Assembly (NCBI GenBank): GCA_903872565.1
Contig: CAIQLG010000130.1
Location: forward strand, 1-47,044
Direction of reading: 5' to 3'
Length of the DNA stretch: 47,044 nucleotides
Source of the DNA: an uncultured Lentisphaerota bacterium
GTDB taxonomy: Bacteria > Verrucomicrobiota > Lentisphaeria > Victivallales > GWF2-50-93
In this document: in pieces, positions 8,830 through 17,305 of the stretch
Layout: each line of letters begins with the position of its first letter
How positions within the stretch are numbered: the first letter of the stretch is position 1
Program-made: the position numbers and the translations under genes
Notes under the pieces: model-generated
What the model was told of the DNA's origin: nothing
The model's database searches: none
The model's input: only the letters and a program-made list of their open reading frames with translations

Positions 8830-9147
8830 AATGGAAGGAATGAGAGGGAAAATAAACCCAGGACAGACGGAAAAACTCCCGCATGCATTGACGGGACAAG
8901 CAGGAACAGGCTGGCGTTCCAGCTCAGTCTGCTGGCGCCCGATGGTGGTGTGATCGATTCGGCAAAGATGAAGATATCCGATGTGGAAGGTGCGATGTTC
9001 GAGCTGAGCAAAGTGGATGGAAACACGCTGGCCGCCGAAGTGCTGCTGTCGAACGAGCTTGCTGAAAAGATAAAGGAAGGAAGGTCAGTCAGCACAGTGT
9101 TCTCATATCCCGGAGCCGCTGACGCAACTCTGACAATAGGGAAATAG
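8830..9147 (+). pseudogene. Gene remnant, C-terminal fragment of an unknown protein
   Basis: An open frame runs from just after a stop at 8827 to TAG at 9145. Its second half (NRLAFQLSLLAPDGGVID, then KISDVEGAMFELSKV and VLLSNELAEKIKEG) looks like genuine protein with beta-strand periodicity. There is no convincing start codon or Shine-Dalgarno; the first possible starts are GTG 8950 and internal ATG codons. The best reading is the tail of a larger, mostly lost gene, perhaps disrupted when repeats and the intron entered. Function unknown. From 9148 to 9416 I see only AT-rich sequence with possible promoter-like hexamers (TTGACT at 9258). Confidence 0.4.
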
Positions 9148-9416
9148 GCAATCCTATGGTATTAAGACGATTACGACTACCAAGATCAAGTATTTTGCAA
9201 TTGTCCTTGATTTCATCCTCGTCAACCTTTATATTTTCCATAATTGGATTTTAGGGGTTGACTAAAAAATAACTATTACAATTATGTTTTGGAATTTAGT
9301 GTAAGCGCCTTAATATTAAGGCTATAAAATCAAATTGTCTTTTAATGACCCGAAGTTTTTCAGCCTGAAAACGAACTGCAAAACTTGAATGAATACTTTA
9401 ATAAGGAAAAAACAAC

Positions 9417-10622
9417 ATGAATGAACAGACCGACGAAAAACTGTCGCCGATTGGCCCTGAACACCCGATCGTCGTCCTTCTCGTTGACGACCAGGCAATT
9501 GTGGGCGAAGCTGTGAGGAGAATGCTTCTTGGCGAAAAAGATATTGTTTTCCATTTCTGCAGCGACCCGTCCAAGGCGATTGCATTGGCCAACGAGCTCG
9601 CACCAACGGTCATACTGCAGGATCTGGTGATGCCTGAAGTGGATGGCCTGACACTTGTGAAATTTTTCAGAGCCAATCCCAAGACCAAGGATATTCCGCT
9701 GATCGTGCTTTCCAGCAAGGAAGAACCCAAGACCAAGGCGGAGGCTTTCGCGCTGGGCGCCCACGACTATCTCGTAAAACTGCCGGACAAGATCGAACTC
9801 ATCGCCAGGATCCGCCACCATTCCGCAGGCTACATCAACATGATTGAACGTGACGAGGCATTCAGGGCGTTGCGGAAGAGCCAGCAGATATTGGCCGCCG
9901 AACTTGCGGAAGCCGCAGCATATATCGCCTCCATACTTCCTAAAAAACTGGATGGAGAAATCAAGACCGACTGGAAATTCGTCTGTTCGACCTCGTTGGG
10001 AGGCGATGCGTTCGGATATCACTGGCTGGACAATAATAATTTTGCCATGTATCTGCTTGATGTCTGCGGCCATGGAGTGGGAGCCGCACTGCTCTCCATT
10101 TCAATCATGGAAGTGCTGCGATCACGCAACCTGCCCAACACCGACTTCCACAATCCCGGGAATGTACTTGCACGCCTGAATGACGAGTTCAAGATGGAAG
10201 ACCACAACCAGATGAACTTCACAATATGGTACGGGGTCTATAAGAAACAGGAACGGAAAATCCTCTTTTCCACCGGCGGCCATCCCCCGGCACTGTTGCT
10301 CTCAGGGAAGAGCCCGGCCGATGCACAGATACATCAGCTCAGCCCGGTAGGCATGCTCATTGGAGCATTCCCGGACATCATCTACGACACCGGGGAGATT
10401 GCCCTCGGAGAATACAACAAACTCTTCATCCTGAGCGACGGAGTCTATGAGATCACACGCCCCGGCCTCCAGGACTGGAATCTGGATCCGTTCATACACT
10501 ATATTTCCGAAACGGTGAAATCTGCAGATTTCCATGTGGAAAAGATTTATGCGGATGTCATAGAAATGCACGGATCAAAAAATCTGGAAGACGACTTCTC
10601 CATAATAGAAATCAATCTGTAG
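9417..10622 (+). CDS. Response regulator with PP2C-type (RsbU/SpoIIE) phosphatase output domain
   Basis: 401 residues; AAGGA about 10 bases upstream of the ATG. REC domain at ~17-140: LLVDDQ acidic pair, phospho-acceptor Asp in ILQDLVMPEVDG, VLSS threonine/serine position, and Lys in YLVKLP. A short helical linker leads to a SpoIIE/PP2C domain (~180-400) with LGGDAFGYHWLD, LDVCGHGVGAALLS, STGGHPPALLL, LILSDGVYE-like FILSDGVYE and EDDFSIIEI, giving the metal-binding Asp residues. It should dephosphorylate a phosphorylated anti-sigma-factor antagonist or similar partner in response to an unlinked histidine kinase. It precedes the secreted protein gene at 10724 by about 100 bases, which may reflect co-regulation (inference). 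Confidence 0.93.
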   Translation: MNEQTDEKLSPIGPEHPIVVLLVDDQAIVGEAVRRMLLGEKDIVFHFCSDPSKAIALANELAPTVILQDLVMPEVDGLTLVKFFRANPKTKDIPLIVLSSKEEPKTKAEAFALGAHDYLVKLPDKIELIARIRHHSAGYINMIERDEAFRALRKSQQILAAELAEAAAYIASILPKKLDGEIKTDWKFVCSTSLGGDAFGYHWLDNNNFAMYLLDVCGHGVGAALLSISIMEVLRSRNLPNTDFHNPGNVLARLNDEFKMEDHNQMNFTIWYGVYKKQERKILFSTGGHPPALLLSGKSPADAQIHQLSPVGMLIGAFPDIIYDTGEIALGEYNKLFILSDGVYEITRPGLQDWNLDPFIHYISETVKSADFHVEKIYADVIEMHGSKNLEDDFSIIEINL

Positions 10623-10723
10623 TTTTTCAGAGAAACAATCCTAAGACTTGCCCATTGATTTATTTCGTGCTCATATTATCTTAGTAAAGATCCAATTGAA
10701 CAATAAAAAACATAGGAGGCATC

Positions 10724-13444
10724 ATGTACCCAGTGCAAGAGAAATCAGTTCCATCGAGGCCGTCAAATTTCAGTAGTATGAAAATGAAGTGGATGGTCGC
10801 CTTTTTACTTGGCTCCTCATTCCTCTTCGGCTCCATATTGCCCAATGCTGGATACTGCGCCGACCCTGCACTTACCATGACTGTCGTCAACAACAGCGGA
10901 TTCGCGGATACTGAGATATTCCTCACAGCTCCGTGTCACAAACCGCTTCCAGCCGACGATGACAATTTCTGGGGATACATCAATTTTGCAACACCAAGTG
11001 CACCAGTTTTTGTCGATACAGGAACTGCTGCAGATTTTCAGCTGAATGCGGCAACAATGAGTTTTACACTCGCCACCTTCAAAGACACCGCCGGCAACTA
11101 CACGATAAACTTCCCCCAGGTCGGAGGCGGCAGGCTCTATTTCTCGTTCGGCGACAATTTTGACCAGTGTGGCGGCTTTTCAAGTTCAGGTCCCTTGACA
11201 GATAGCAGCAATCCGGTAATTTTCGACATGATGGAGTTTTACCTGAATCCTGCTGGCACCCCGAACCTTGACATTTCGCGCGTGGACTTTTTCGGGATTT
11301 CCTTTTATTTCGCGACGACAAATGCGGCGACAGGAGCCGCTGTATCAAGAGGGCATATAGTTTCAAGGGACTCAATTATAAACAGTTTTGCCGGTTTTCC
11401 CGACAACGGCGGCATACTAGGCAACACGGCATTGTTCAACACGTTAGTTGTCACAAGACCAGTAAAAGACGGCATATCAAATATCAGAGTCGCATCTCCA
11501 AAAGATCTTGGCTATTCTTTTTTCGAAACCGCACTCCCCGGCAAGGGACCGCAGATATGCTCTCATTTCTATGACAGTTATGTCAACAACGAATGCTGGG
11601 CCCCCAACCGGACTTTTACAAGCTACGATAAAAATAACTATGCCGCCAAGAGTCCTGTATATTATTGCAAAGTGAGCGCTGACGGCACCTACCTCAACAT
11701 ATATACTGATGCCGCTTATACAATTCCCTATAGTGGTATGCCTACGATGATTCGCCCAAGCAACAGTACTGCTGCCTTCCCCACTGCGCCACAGTGGCAC
11801 GCCGAGAGCGATCCACTTCCAAACAATATAGACTGGGGATTCATCATAATGGGAAGTGTCAACCCCGCCCCCCCTAGCTGCGCAGCAAACTATGGATTAG
11901 ATCCGGTGTCAATGTTCATAATGGCGGCACTGGCACGTGGAACCCTGCACAGGAACGATCCCAGCCAATGGCTCACAAATGTCCTTTCAGGCGATCCTAC
12001 CACTGGCCAGAGCACAGTTAATTATCCGATCTTCTATTACGGAAAAATACTCCACGAGAATTCCATTGATCAGCTGATGTATGCGCTCTCCTACGATGAT
12101 GTAGGGGGACAGGCCACCGATGTCTCCATCTCAACAAATGCAACGGCGACCGTGTGCTTTAATGCTGTAAAAACAAATCCGGCAACTCTGGCAACCCTGA
12201 CGATGGCGGTCACTCCGTCCGGTTCGGGAACCACTTCCCCTGCAGTCGGCACTTATACCAGCGGATATAGTGTAAATGATGTCATCCAGATTACCGCGAC
12301 GGCAGCTACAGGCTACTATTTCACGGGATGGACTTCAAACAGCAATGCTACAATCACCGACAGGACAAATCCCTCCACGACCGCGACAATAACTGCAACC
12401 ACCCCCACAGTAACTGCGAATTTCGCTCAAAGCACTGCTCCAGTGACACTTACAATGGCCGTTTCACCCGCTGAAGGCGGAACAACAACTCCAACTCCAG
12501 GAGATCTCACTGTAAACATCGGCCAATCCGTCCCCATCACCGCAAGTGCGGCATCAGGCTATTATTTCACCGGATGGACAATCACAGGAAACGGAGAGAT
12601 CAAGGACATCACTTCGCCTTCCACCACTGGCGACATCAGCGCGGCTGCCACTTTTACCGCCACCTTCTCGCAAAAACCGGTCACATTCATGGCAAATGGT
12701 TCCGTCATCGAAATTGATCCCGCAGATCTTAAGGATGCGGCAGTGACAGAATTCACATCTAAACCGTCGGTGACGGTGCTCTATACGGATCCAATAAAGA
12801 ACAAACAAGGTTCGAAGGCAGGGCTCACGACTGTCACACCCGCCAGCAAAAAGGTTTCCGCCACCTTCGTGTATGCTGCACTGATGAAGAATGTTACGCT
12901 CTATAACAAGAAGAACTTCAGCGACAAGACACTTTCACTCGAAGCTCTTATTGCAAAATATCCCGTCTCAGGAATCCTCTCCACTTCGGTGAGCGTGAAA
13001 TACAAACTTGCCACAGGCAGTCCTGTTGACATCACAAAGGCAGTATACATATCCCCTCCCGTGGTTACAACCATTGGCGGATCATACAGCAAGGCCGGCG
13101 ACATATTCGTACTGTCCGGAAAATATTTCGGATCCGCCCTGCCTTCCATCTACCTGGAATACTACACGGAGAAAGACAGTGTGAAAACCTACAAGAGGAT
13201 AAAATGCAAGGTTCTCAAAAAGAACTCGGATGGAACCAGCGCTCTTCTTTTCGAAAATGCAAAGGGCAAGGCAAACAGCAGTTGCATGAAGGTTCTTCCC
13301 GATGACGTACCTGCGGCAGCACTCGGCTTCAGCGAAATACAGGTTCAATATCCGTCTTTCAAACAGGGAACCGAAACTCCCACCGGATTTCTCATGCTGG
13401 TCAACGGTTCAGGACTCGATGTGTTCAACCTTGGATCAGACTGA
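10724..13444 (+). CDS. Secreted GH64-like (beta-1,3-glucanase/thaumatin-like fold) protein with InlB-type repeats
   Basis: 906 residues; strong AGGAGG at 10713 before the ATG. A signal peptide (WMVAFLLGSSFLFGSILP..GYCA) suggests export; an internal Met at 10778 could also start it. Residues ~48-485 resemble the GH64 family: VNNSGFADTEIFL near the start and a late YALSYDDVGGQ motif. Two repeats of about 80 residues follow (TMAVTPSGSGTTSP..YYFTGWTSNSN and TMAVSPAEGGTTTP..YYFTGWTITGN). These match the 'divergent InlB B-repeat' modules seen in surface proteins. The C-terminal ~250 residues include an IPT/TIG-like segment (PPVVTTIGGSYSKAGDIFVLSGKYFG). It is probably an extracellular glucan-binding or glucan-degrading protein; catalytic residues of GH64 were not verified. 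Confidence 0.85.
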   Translation: MYPVQEKSVPSRPSNFSSMKMKWMVAFLLGSSFLFGSILPNAGYCADPALTMTVVNNSGFADTEIFLTAPCHKPLPADDDNFWGYINFATPSAPVFVDTGTAADFQLNAATMSFTLATFKDTAGNYTINFPQVGGGRLYFSFGDNFDQCGGFSSSGPLTDSSNPVIFDMMEFYLNPAGTPNLDISRVDFFGISFYFATTNAATGAAVSRGHIVSRDSIINSFAGFPDNGGILGNTALFNTLVVTRPVKDGISNIRVASPKDLGYSFFETALPGKGPQICSHFYDSYVNNECWAPNRTFTSYDKNNYAAKSPVYYCKVSADGTYLNIYTDAAYTIPYSGMPTMIRPSNSTAAFPTAPQWHAESDPLPNNIDWGFIIMGSVNPAPPSCAANYGLDPVSMFIMAALARGTLHRNDPSQWLTNVLSGDPTTGQSTVNYPIFYYGKILHENSIDQLMYALSYDDVGGQATDVSISTNATATVCFNAVKTNPATLATLTMAVTPSGSGTTSPAVGTYTSGYSVNDVIQITATAATGYYFTGWTSNSNATITDRTNPSTTATITATTPTVTANFAQSTAPVTLTMAVSPAEGGTTTPTPGDLTVNIGQSVPITASAASGYYFTGWTITGNGEIKDITSPSTTGDISAAATFTATFSQKPVTFMANGSVIEIDPADLKDAAVTEFTSKPSVTVLYTDPIKNKQGSKAGLTTVTPASKKVSATFVYAALMKNVTLYNKKNFSDKTLSLEALIAKYPVSGILSTSVSVKYKLATGSPVDITKAVYISPPVVTTIGGSYSKAGDIFVLSGKYFGSALPSIYLEYYTEKDSVKTYKRIKCKVLKKNSDGTSALLFENAKGKANSSCMKVLPDDVPAAALGFSEIQVQYPSFKQGTETPTGFLMLVNGSGLDVFNLGSD

Positions 13445-13446
13445 AA

Positions 13447-13480
13447 TTAAATATTCACCACCGCACCGGTGAATATTTAA
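13447..13480. terminator. Perfect 13-bp palindrome between convergent genes
   Basis: TTAAATATTCACC and GGTGAATATTTAA pair perfectly around an 8-base loop. It starts 2 bases after the stop of the + strand gene and overlaps the TAA of the small minus-strand ORF. A/T-rich outer arms can serve as U-tracts for transcription in both directions, so it is probably a bidirectional terminator. Confidence 0.65.
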
Positions 13481-13613
13481 CTGCAACTGGAGCTACCGGA
13501 GCTTGAACCGACTCCTCTGGAAATTTCCAAGTCAAAAGTAATGCGGCGAATAGGATTTGCCGGATAATTTGCTTTTTTTGAATTTTTACGGGTTTGGGTG
13601 CTGTTGAGTTCAT
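13477..13613 (-). CDS. Candidate small protein gene with -1 frameshift site
   Basis: On the minus strand an ATG at 13613 is preceded by a perfect AAGGAGG (13620-13626) with 6-base spacing. Codons 12-14 read CAA AAA AAG, which contains the dnaX-type slippery heptamer A AAA AAG (13578-13572). In the zero frame the product is 52 residues with a hydrophobic middle (IIRQILFAALLLTW) and stops inside the terminator palindrome. After a -1 shift the product is 45 residues ending RRITFDLEISRGVG, then a tail of Ser/Gly with one Cys (SSSGSSSCS); this frame stops exactly at the palindrome edge. A Ser/Gly/Cys tail after a short leader recalls precursor peptides, but I recognise no family. A sequencing slip in the A7 run is the main alternative. 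Confidence 0.45.
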
Positions 13614-13845
13614 GATGTGCCTCCTTAATATCACTTACACATGCCTCGGCATACCTGTTCAAATCTACAAGAATTATAAAAGGGCCTCAACAGAAGGAGT
13701 GTCGCTATTTATGATAATATTCATGAGCCTAACTCTTTTCTTGTGGTCAACCTACGCTTGGCTAAAAACGCCACAAGATTTCTTTATAATCGGCTCCAAT
13801 ATTCCGGGTTTCCTCTGCACACTGGTTCTGATATGCCAGTTCTGA
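13612..13845 (+). CDS. SemiSWEET / PQ-loop family small membrane protein
   Basis: 77 residues from the ATG at 13612; a TTG at 13594 would add 6. No good ribosome site is visible, so the start is uncertain. Three hydrophobic segments have the SemiSWEET pattern: LGIPVQIYKNYKRAST (the PQ-type motif, here P-V-Q), then FLWSTYAWL, then FIIGSNIPGFLCTLVLI with the conserved Asn. SemiSWEETs form dimers that move sugars across the inner membrane. Its 5' end overlaps the 5' end of the small minus-strand ORF, so only one of the two may be expressed from this spot, or both are leaderless or antisense-regulated. Substrate unknown. Confidence 0.7.
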   Translation: MMCLLNITYTCLGIPVQIYKNYKRASTEGVSLFMIIFMSLTLFLWSTYAWLKTPQDFFIIGSNIPGFLCTLVLICQF

Positions 13846-13981
13846 GTTTACCGGAAAAGAAGACAACGCATCTAGGCACAGACTCGTGCGTATTGTCGCT
13901 AAGCGGGCCAAACGCACAGTCTGAACGTTGTTCATGAGATAAAAAATTTGTTATAATTATCTGGTCATGTGTAGTCAGATA

Positions 13982-14233
13982 CCTCCCACAGCCGGAGGCT
14001 TGAATTCGTGAACCGCTCAAAGCGGTATTTAAGTGGATATTGGCCGCCAGAGGCGGCTAACAATAATGCATCGCGAGTTGTATCTGCACGGATATATTTC
14101 TCTATTGATTCTCTCACTGGGCACACAAGGAATAATATAATATTTGCAGACACGAATTGCACCCTGCTACGCCGAGGCTACGCAGGGCAGGCCAATTTTT
14201 ACGAATGAAATTTGCATGCGGCTCTTTGCCGCA
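13982..14233. repeat. Cluster of short palindromic (REP-like) elements
   Basis: The gene-free stretch 13846-14332 holds at least five hairpins: CCTCC/GGAGG (13982-13998), ACCGCT-CAA-AGCGGT (14012-14026), GCCGCC-AGA-GGCGGC (14043-14057), CCCTGC/GCAGGG (14163-14187) and TGCGGC/GCCGCA (14217-14233). Loops of three bases and similar spacing of the first three suggest one compound element. No convincing gene is present in between. Confidence 0.55.
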
Positions 14234-14332
14234 AACGCCGGTTGAAAGGCAGAAATGCAAAACCACAAGCTTTTCATTTCTATCTTTCACATCGCTTTGT
14301 CTTTTGATTGCAACTTGGTATTAATCTGCGGT

Positions 14333-15250
14333 TCAGACCTTGAAGAGGGCATCCGAATACATCTCCGGATCGAAGGGCTGGAGATCCCCGGGTTGTTCCC
14401 CGAGGCCAATGAAGAAAACTGGGAGTTTAAGTTCCTGCTGGATAGCCGTGAGCATTCCGGCCTTGCCTGTCCCGTCAAGCTTCGTGAGGATGAGACCGGT
14501 CACCGAGGCTATCTGCGTGAACTCCCTTGCCTGTGATAGAGCATTCATTCCAGTGCATGCGTCAAGGGTAAGCCATGTCTCGTGCGGAGCATCAGGCATC
14601 ACTTTAGCAATGACTCTGGTCATTTTTGCAAGTTCATCCATCAGCCCTTTCTTCGTATGCTGGCGGCCGGCGGTGTCTATAAGAAGATAATCATATTTTT
14701 TGGCGACGGCGGACTGGACCGCGTCGAATGCGACGGAAGCTGGGTCCGCTCCTGAAACCGAGGATACGACATGGCACTCCGTGCGTTCTCCCCAATGCTT
14801 GAGCTGTTCGACGGCGGCGGCCCTGTATGTGTCACAGGCTGCGAGCATTACTTTCGCACCATCGTTTTTCCAGAGGGAAGCAAGTTTGCCTGCCGTTGTG
14901 GTCTTTCCGCTTCCATTGACACCGACAAGAAGTATGACGGTGGGGCCATCCTTGTTCCTTTTCGGCTCCTTCATGTTTTTGGAAAGGAAAGTTCTTATGT
15001 CGTTCCTGGTGATCTGGAATATGTCCTCGCTGGTCTTTATCTGTCCAAGATCATATCGTTCTTTTATGTCTGCTACAAGCCTAGACGAGACGGCCGCTCC
15101 GAAATCCGCTTCCAGGAGCGATCTTTCTATTTTTTCATAAGTGCTCTTGTCCCAGGCTGTTTCGCCCGACACGATTCCACTTATGGCACGCGACAGGGTG
15201 GTGGCCGTCTTCTGGAGGCCTTTCTGGAAAACTGAAAATATTGATTTCAT
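14333..15250 (-). CDS. ftsY: Signal recognition particle receptor FtsY
   Basis: 305 residues, the NG core of FtsY with a short N-terminus and no acidic A domain. The N domain has LLEADFG. The SRP-type GTPase motifs are all present: GVNGSGKTTTAGKLA (P-loop), DTYRAAA, DTAGRQHT, TKLDGTGKAG and GLGEQPGDLQPFD. It docks the ribosome-SRP complex at the membrane. The gene overlaps the upstream nusB by 4 bases (ATGA), so ribH-nusB-ftsY is probably one transcript. FtsY is distinguished from Ffh by the DTYRAAA and GEQPGDLQPF motifs and by lack of an M domain. Confidence 0.97.
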   Translation of the reverse strand: MKSIFSVFQKGLQKTATTLSRAISGIVSGETAWDKSTYEKIERSLLEADFGAAVSSRLVADIKERYDLGQIKTSEDIFQITRNDIRTFLSKNMKEPKRNKDGPTVILLVGVNGSGKTTTAGKLASLWKNDGAKVMLAACDTYRAAAVEQLKHWGERTECHVVSSVSGADPASVAFDAVQSAVAKKYDYLLIDTAGRQHTKKGLMDELAKMTRVIAKVMPDAPHETWLTLDACTGMNALSQAREFTQIASVTGLILTKLDGTGKAGMLTAIQQELKLPVFFIGLGEQPGDLQPFDPEMYSDALFKV

Positions 15251-15765
15251 TTCTTCTTGACAGCCTCCCTTGCAGAGCGCGTGATGGAATTTTTCACGCC
15301 GTTCAATATGCCGTTTATAAAGGAGCCGGAATCATCGCCACCATAGTGTTTCACAAGATCCACGGCCTCATTTATGCTGACCACCGGCGGAACCGACTCG
15401 TCAAAAAGCATTTCATAGATGGCGATTCTTATGACATTCCTGTCCACGGCACCCATTCTGTCAATCGCCCAGTTCTTTGAGAATTCAACCATCTTGGCAT
15501 CTATCTCGACTCGATGCTCATAGGCGCCGTATATGATTTTTTCCGCAAAATCCGCAGCCTTCCTGAATTTGCTGTTTTCAATGAAACAGCCGGCGGCGCT
15601 GAGCTGCTTCCAGAAATATTTTAGTATTACATCGGTGGGAGCATCACCCCCTATGTCAGACTGGAAAAGAAATTGCATTGCAAATTCTCTGCCAAGACTC
15701 CTGAAGTCAGCGATTTTTCTTAGTTCGCTGTCCTCGAACAGCATTTTTTTAATATTTTCAGACAT
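15247..15765 (-). CDS. nusB: Transcription antitermination factor NusB
   Basis: 172 residues, slightly longer than usual (~140) owing to an N-terminal extension (MSENIKKMLFEDSELRK). The core is all-helical with typical motifs: REFAMQFLFQSDIGG, NWAIDRMGAVDRNVIRIAIYEML and VPPVVSINEAVDLVKHYGGDDSGSFINGIL. It binds boxA RNA with NusE in rRNA antitermination. It lies 8 bases downstream of ribH and overlaps ftsY by 4 bases; ribH-nusB pairing is common in bacteria. Confidence 0.95.
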   Translation of the reverse strand: MSENIKKMLFEDSELRKIADFRSLGREFAMQFLFQSDIGGDAPTDVILKYFWKQLSAAGCFIENSKFRKAADFAEKIIYGAYEHRVEIDAKMVEFSKNWAIDRMGAVDRNVIRIAIYEMLFDESVPPVVSINEAVDLVKHYGGDDSGSFINGILNGVKNSITRSAREAVKKK

Positions 15766-15773
15766 ATTACCTG

Positions 15774-16265
15774 CTATTTTTTTCTTCCGGGCAGATTTTT
15801 AAGAAGATTCGCCATCTCGATGGCTGTCTTCGCGGCATCCGCGCCCTTGTTTCCGGCTTTTGTACCACTGCGTTCGATGGCCTGTTCTATGTCGTTGGCC
15901 GCGATTACTCCGTTTATGACAGGAAGCCCTGTCTTGAGACTTGTCTGAGCTATACACTTCGCGACTTCCGCATTTATCAGCCCTGCATGTGGTGTCGCTC
16001 CCTGGATGACGACTCCAAGCGCGATGACGGCATCGTATGAGCCAGACTCCGCAAGTCTCTGGACGGCGATGGGCAGTTCCAGCGATCCTGGCACCCATGC
16101 GACATCAACGTCATCCGCCCTGCCCCCATGCCGTACTATTGCATCAAGGGCGCCATCAAGCAGTTTGCTGACGAAGAATTCATTGAATCTCGCGCATGCG
16201 ATCGCAAACTTAATGCCTTTGGCCTCGAGAGTTCCCTCGAAAATTCTCTTGACTTCTTTTTTCAT
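15774..16265 (-). CDS. ribH: 6,7-dimethyl-8-ribityllumazine synthase
   Basis: 163 residues, full length. Motifs: [55 protein letters not shown] (with the catalytic His) and [19 protein letters not shown]. It condenses 5-amino-6-ribitylamino-uracil with 3,4-dihydroxy-2-butanone-4-phosphate in the penultimate step of riboflavin synthesis and usually forms a hollow capsid. It is the first gene of the ribH-nusB-ftsY cluster. No FMN riboswitch was recognised upstream. Confidence 0.96.
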   Translation of the reverse strand: MKKEVKRIFEGTLEAKGIKFAIACARFNEFFVSKLLDGALDAIVRHGGRADDVDVAWVPGSLELPIAVQRLAESGSYDAVIALGVVIQGATPHAGLINAEVAKCIAQTSLKTGLPVINGVIAANDIEQAIERSGTKAGNKGADAAKTAIEMANLLKNLPGRKK

Positions 16266-16436
16266 GATAGAAATCTCCTATATAAAATAAAATTATCCAG
16301 CCGGAGAATCTAGCTCGTTTCAGGGATTAAACAAGCACTGGGGGAAAAATGGACAAGGTTTTTACCTGAAAACAACAAAACTGACAAGGGGATCTCGTAA
16401 AGCGGATTCAGAAAATCGACATCGGGAAAAAGTTCT

Positions 16437-16474
16437 GCCCCGATCCCGATTCCGATCCCGACAGCGACCCCGGG
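16437..16474. repeat. Degenerate 'cgatcc' microsatellite-like repeat
   Basis: CCCCGATCCCGATTCCGATC and its continuation consist of about six imperfect copies of a CGATCC/CGACCC hexamer. It lies in the gene-free stretch 16266-16610 between ribH and a divergent gene. Otherwise I see only AT-rich sequence in that stretch. Confidence 0.6.
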
Positions 16475-16610
16475 AAAGAAAAGACTGAGGGCTTACTGGG
16501 GGATGTTTGCTTGTAAATTTATCCGGAAAGGTTAATTTGACACATAGTTTAGTGAACATTTACAAAGAATATTTCAGGGATCTTCCTCACATAGGAGATT
16601 TAGTCAACAA

Positions 16611-17267
16611 ATGAACCTTGTTGCTGACACCAGGGCAAATCGCATAATATTTCTGTGCATAAATATTTTTTTTGTATTTGTGCTTGCTCTGATTGACTGG
16701 AAGACAGGATATGAGGTTCAGTTTTTCGTGTTCTATTTCATTCCCATTTTCATAACCGCCTGGTTCTGTGGCAACTCCCCAAGCATTATGATTTCAACTC
16801 TAAGCGCCATAGGTTGGTTCGCCGCAGATATCGAATCAGGCCACGAATATCTAAATTTCGCATTGCTATATTGGAATACTTTGATCCGTCTGATCTCCTT
16901 TCTCATCGTAGGCGTTGCAATATCAAAAATCAAGTCACTGCTTGACAAGGAAAGGAAAATCACAAGCGAACTCCAGAAGACTATTTCAGAGGTCAAGACA
17001 CTGAGAGGGCTCATTCCCATCTGCTGTAGCTGCAAGAAAATCCGCAACGACAAGGGATACTGGCAGCAGATGGAATCATATATCAGCACTCACACCGATG
17101 CCCTTTTCTCGCACGGATACTGTAGTGAATGCGCCAAGAAGGCGTTCAAAGAGTCAGGCATCGAACTTGGCGATGGTGAAATTGCAGAAATAGAAAATGA
17201 AAGCCTGTCAAAATTAAAGATGGCTTCGCCCGCAACCAATAAGAATTCAGAAGACAGGAGACAGTAG
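16611..17267 (+). CDS. Four-helix membrane protein with Cys-rich cytoplasmic tail (sensor-like)
   Basis: 218 residues. Four hydrophobic segments at roughly 12-28, 35-52, 56-70 and 85-105 are followed by a coiled-coil-like linker (KIKSLLDKERKITSELQKTISEVKTLRG). Then comes a motif common in histidine kinases and PAS/GAF proteins: LIPICCSCKKIRNDKGYW, then FSHGYCSECAKK. The Cys-x2-Cys pairs could bind zinc or sense redox state. No kinase, cyclase or phosphatase domain follows, so this looks like a sensor module without output, perhaps acting through an unlinked partner. The C-terminal tail (MASPATNKN) is encoded by a stretch resembling the REP sequence at 19535, so the original end may have been shorter. 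Confidence 0.75.
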   Translation: MNLVADTRANRIIFLCINIFFVFVLALIDWKTGYEVQFFVFYFIPIFITAWFCGNSPSIMISTLSAIGWFAADIESGHEYLNFALLYWNTLIRLISFLIVGVAISKIKSLLDKERKITSELQKTISEVKTLRGLIPICCSCKKIRNDKGYWQQMESYISTHTDALFSHGYCSECAKKAFKESGIELGDGEIAEIENESLSKLKMASPATNKNSEDRRQ

Positions 17268-17305
17268 TTGGCGTTTGACTGCGCTTTGCGCAGTTTTATC
17301 AATAA

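Noticed and set aside
9258-9290. TTGACT with a downstream AT-rich -10-like sequence before the response regulator
   Set aside because: The -10 hexamer is ambiguous and several equally good choices exist.
9360-10073. 237-codon minus-strand ORF opposite the REC-PP2C gene
   Set aside because: Complement shadow of a gene with intact REC and PP2C motifs.
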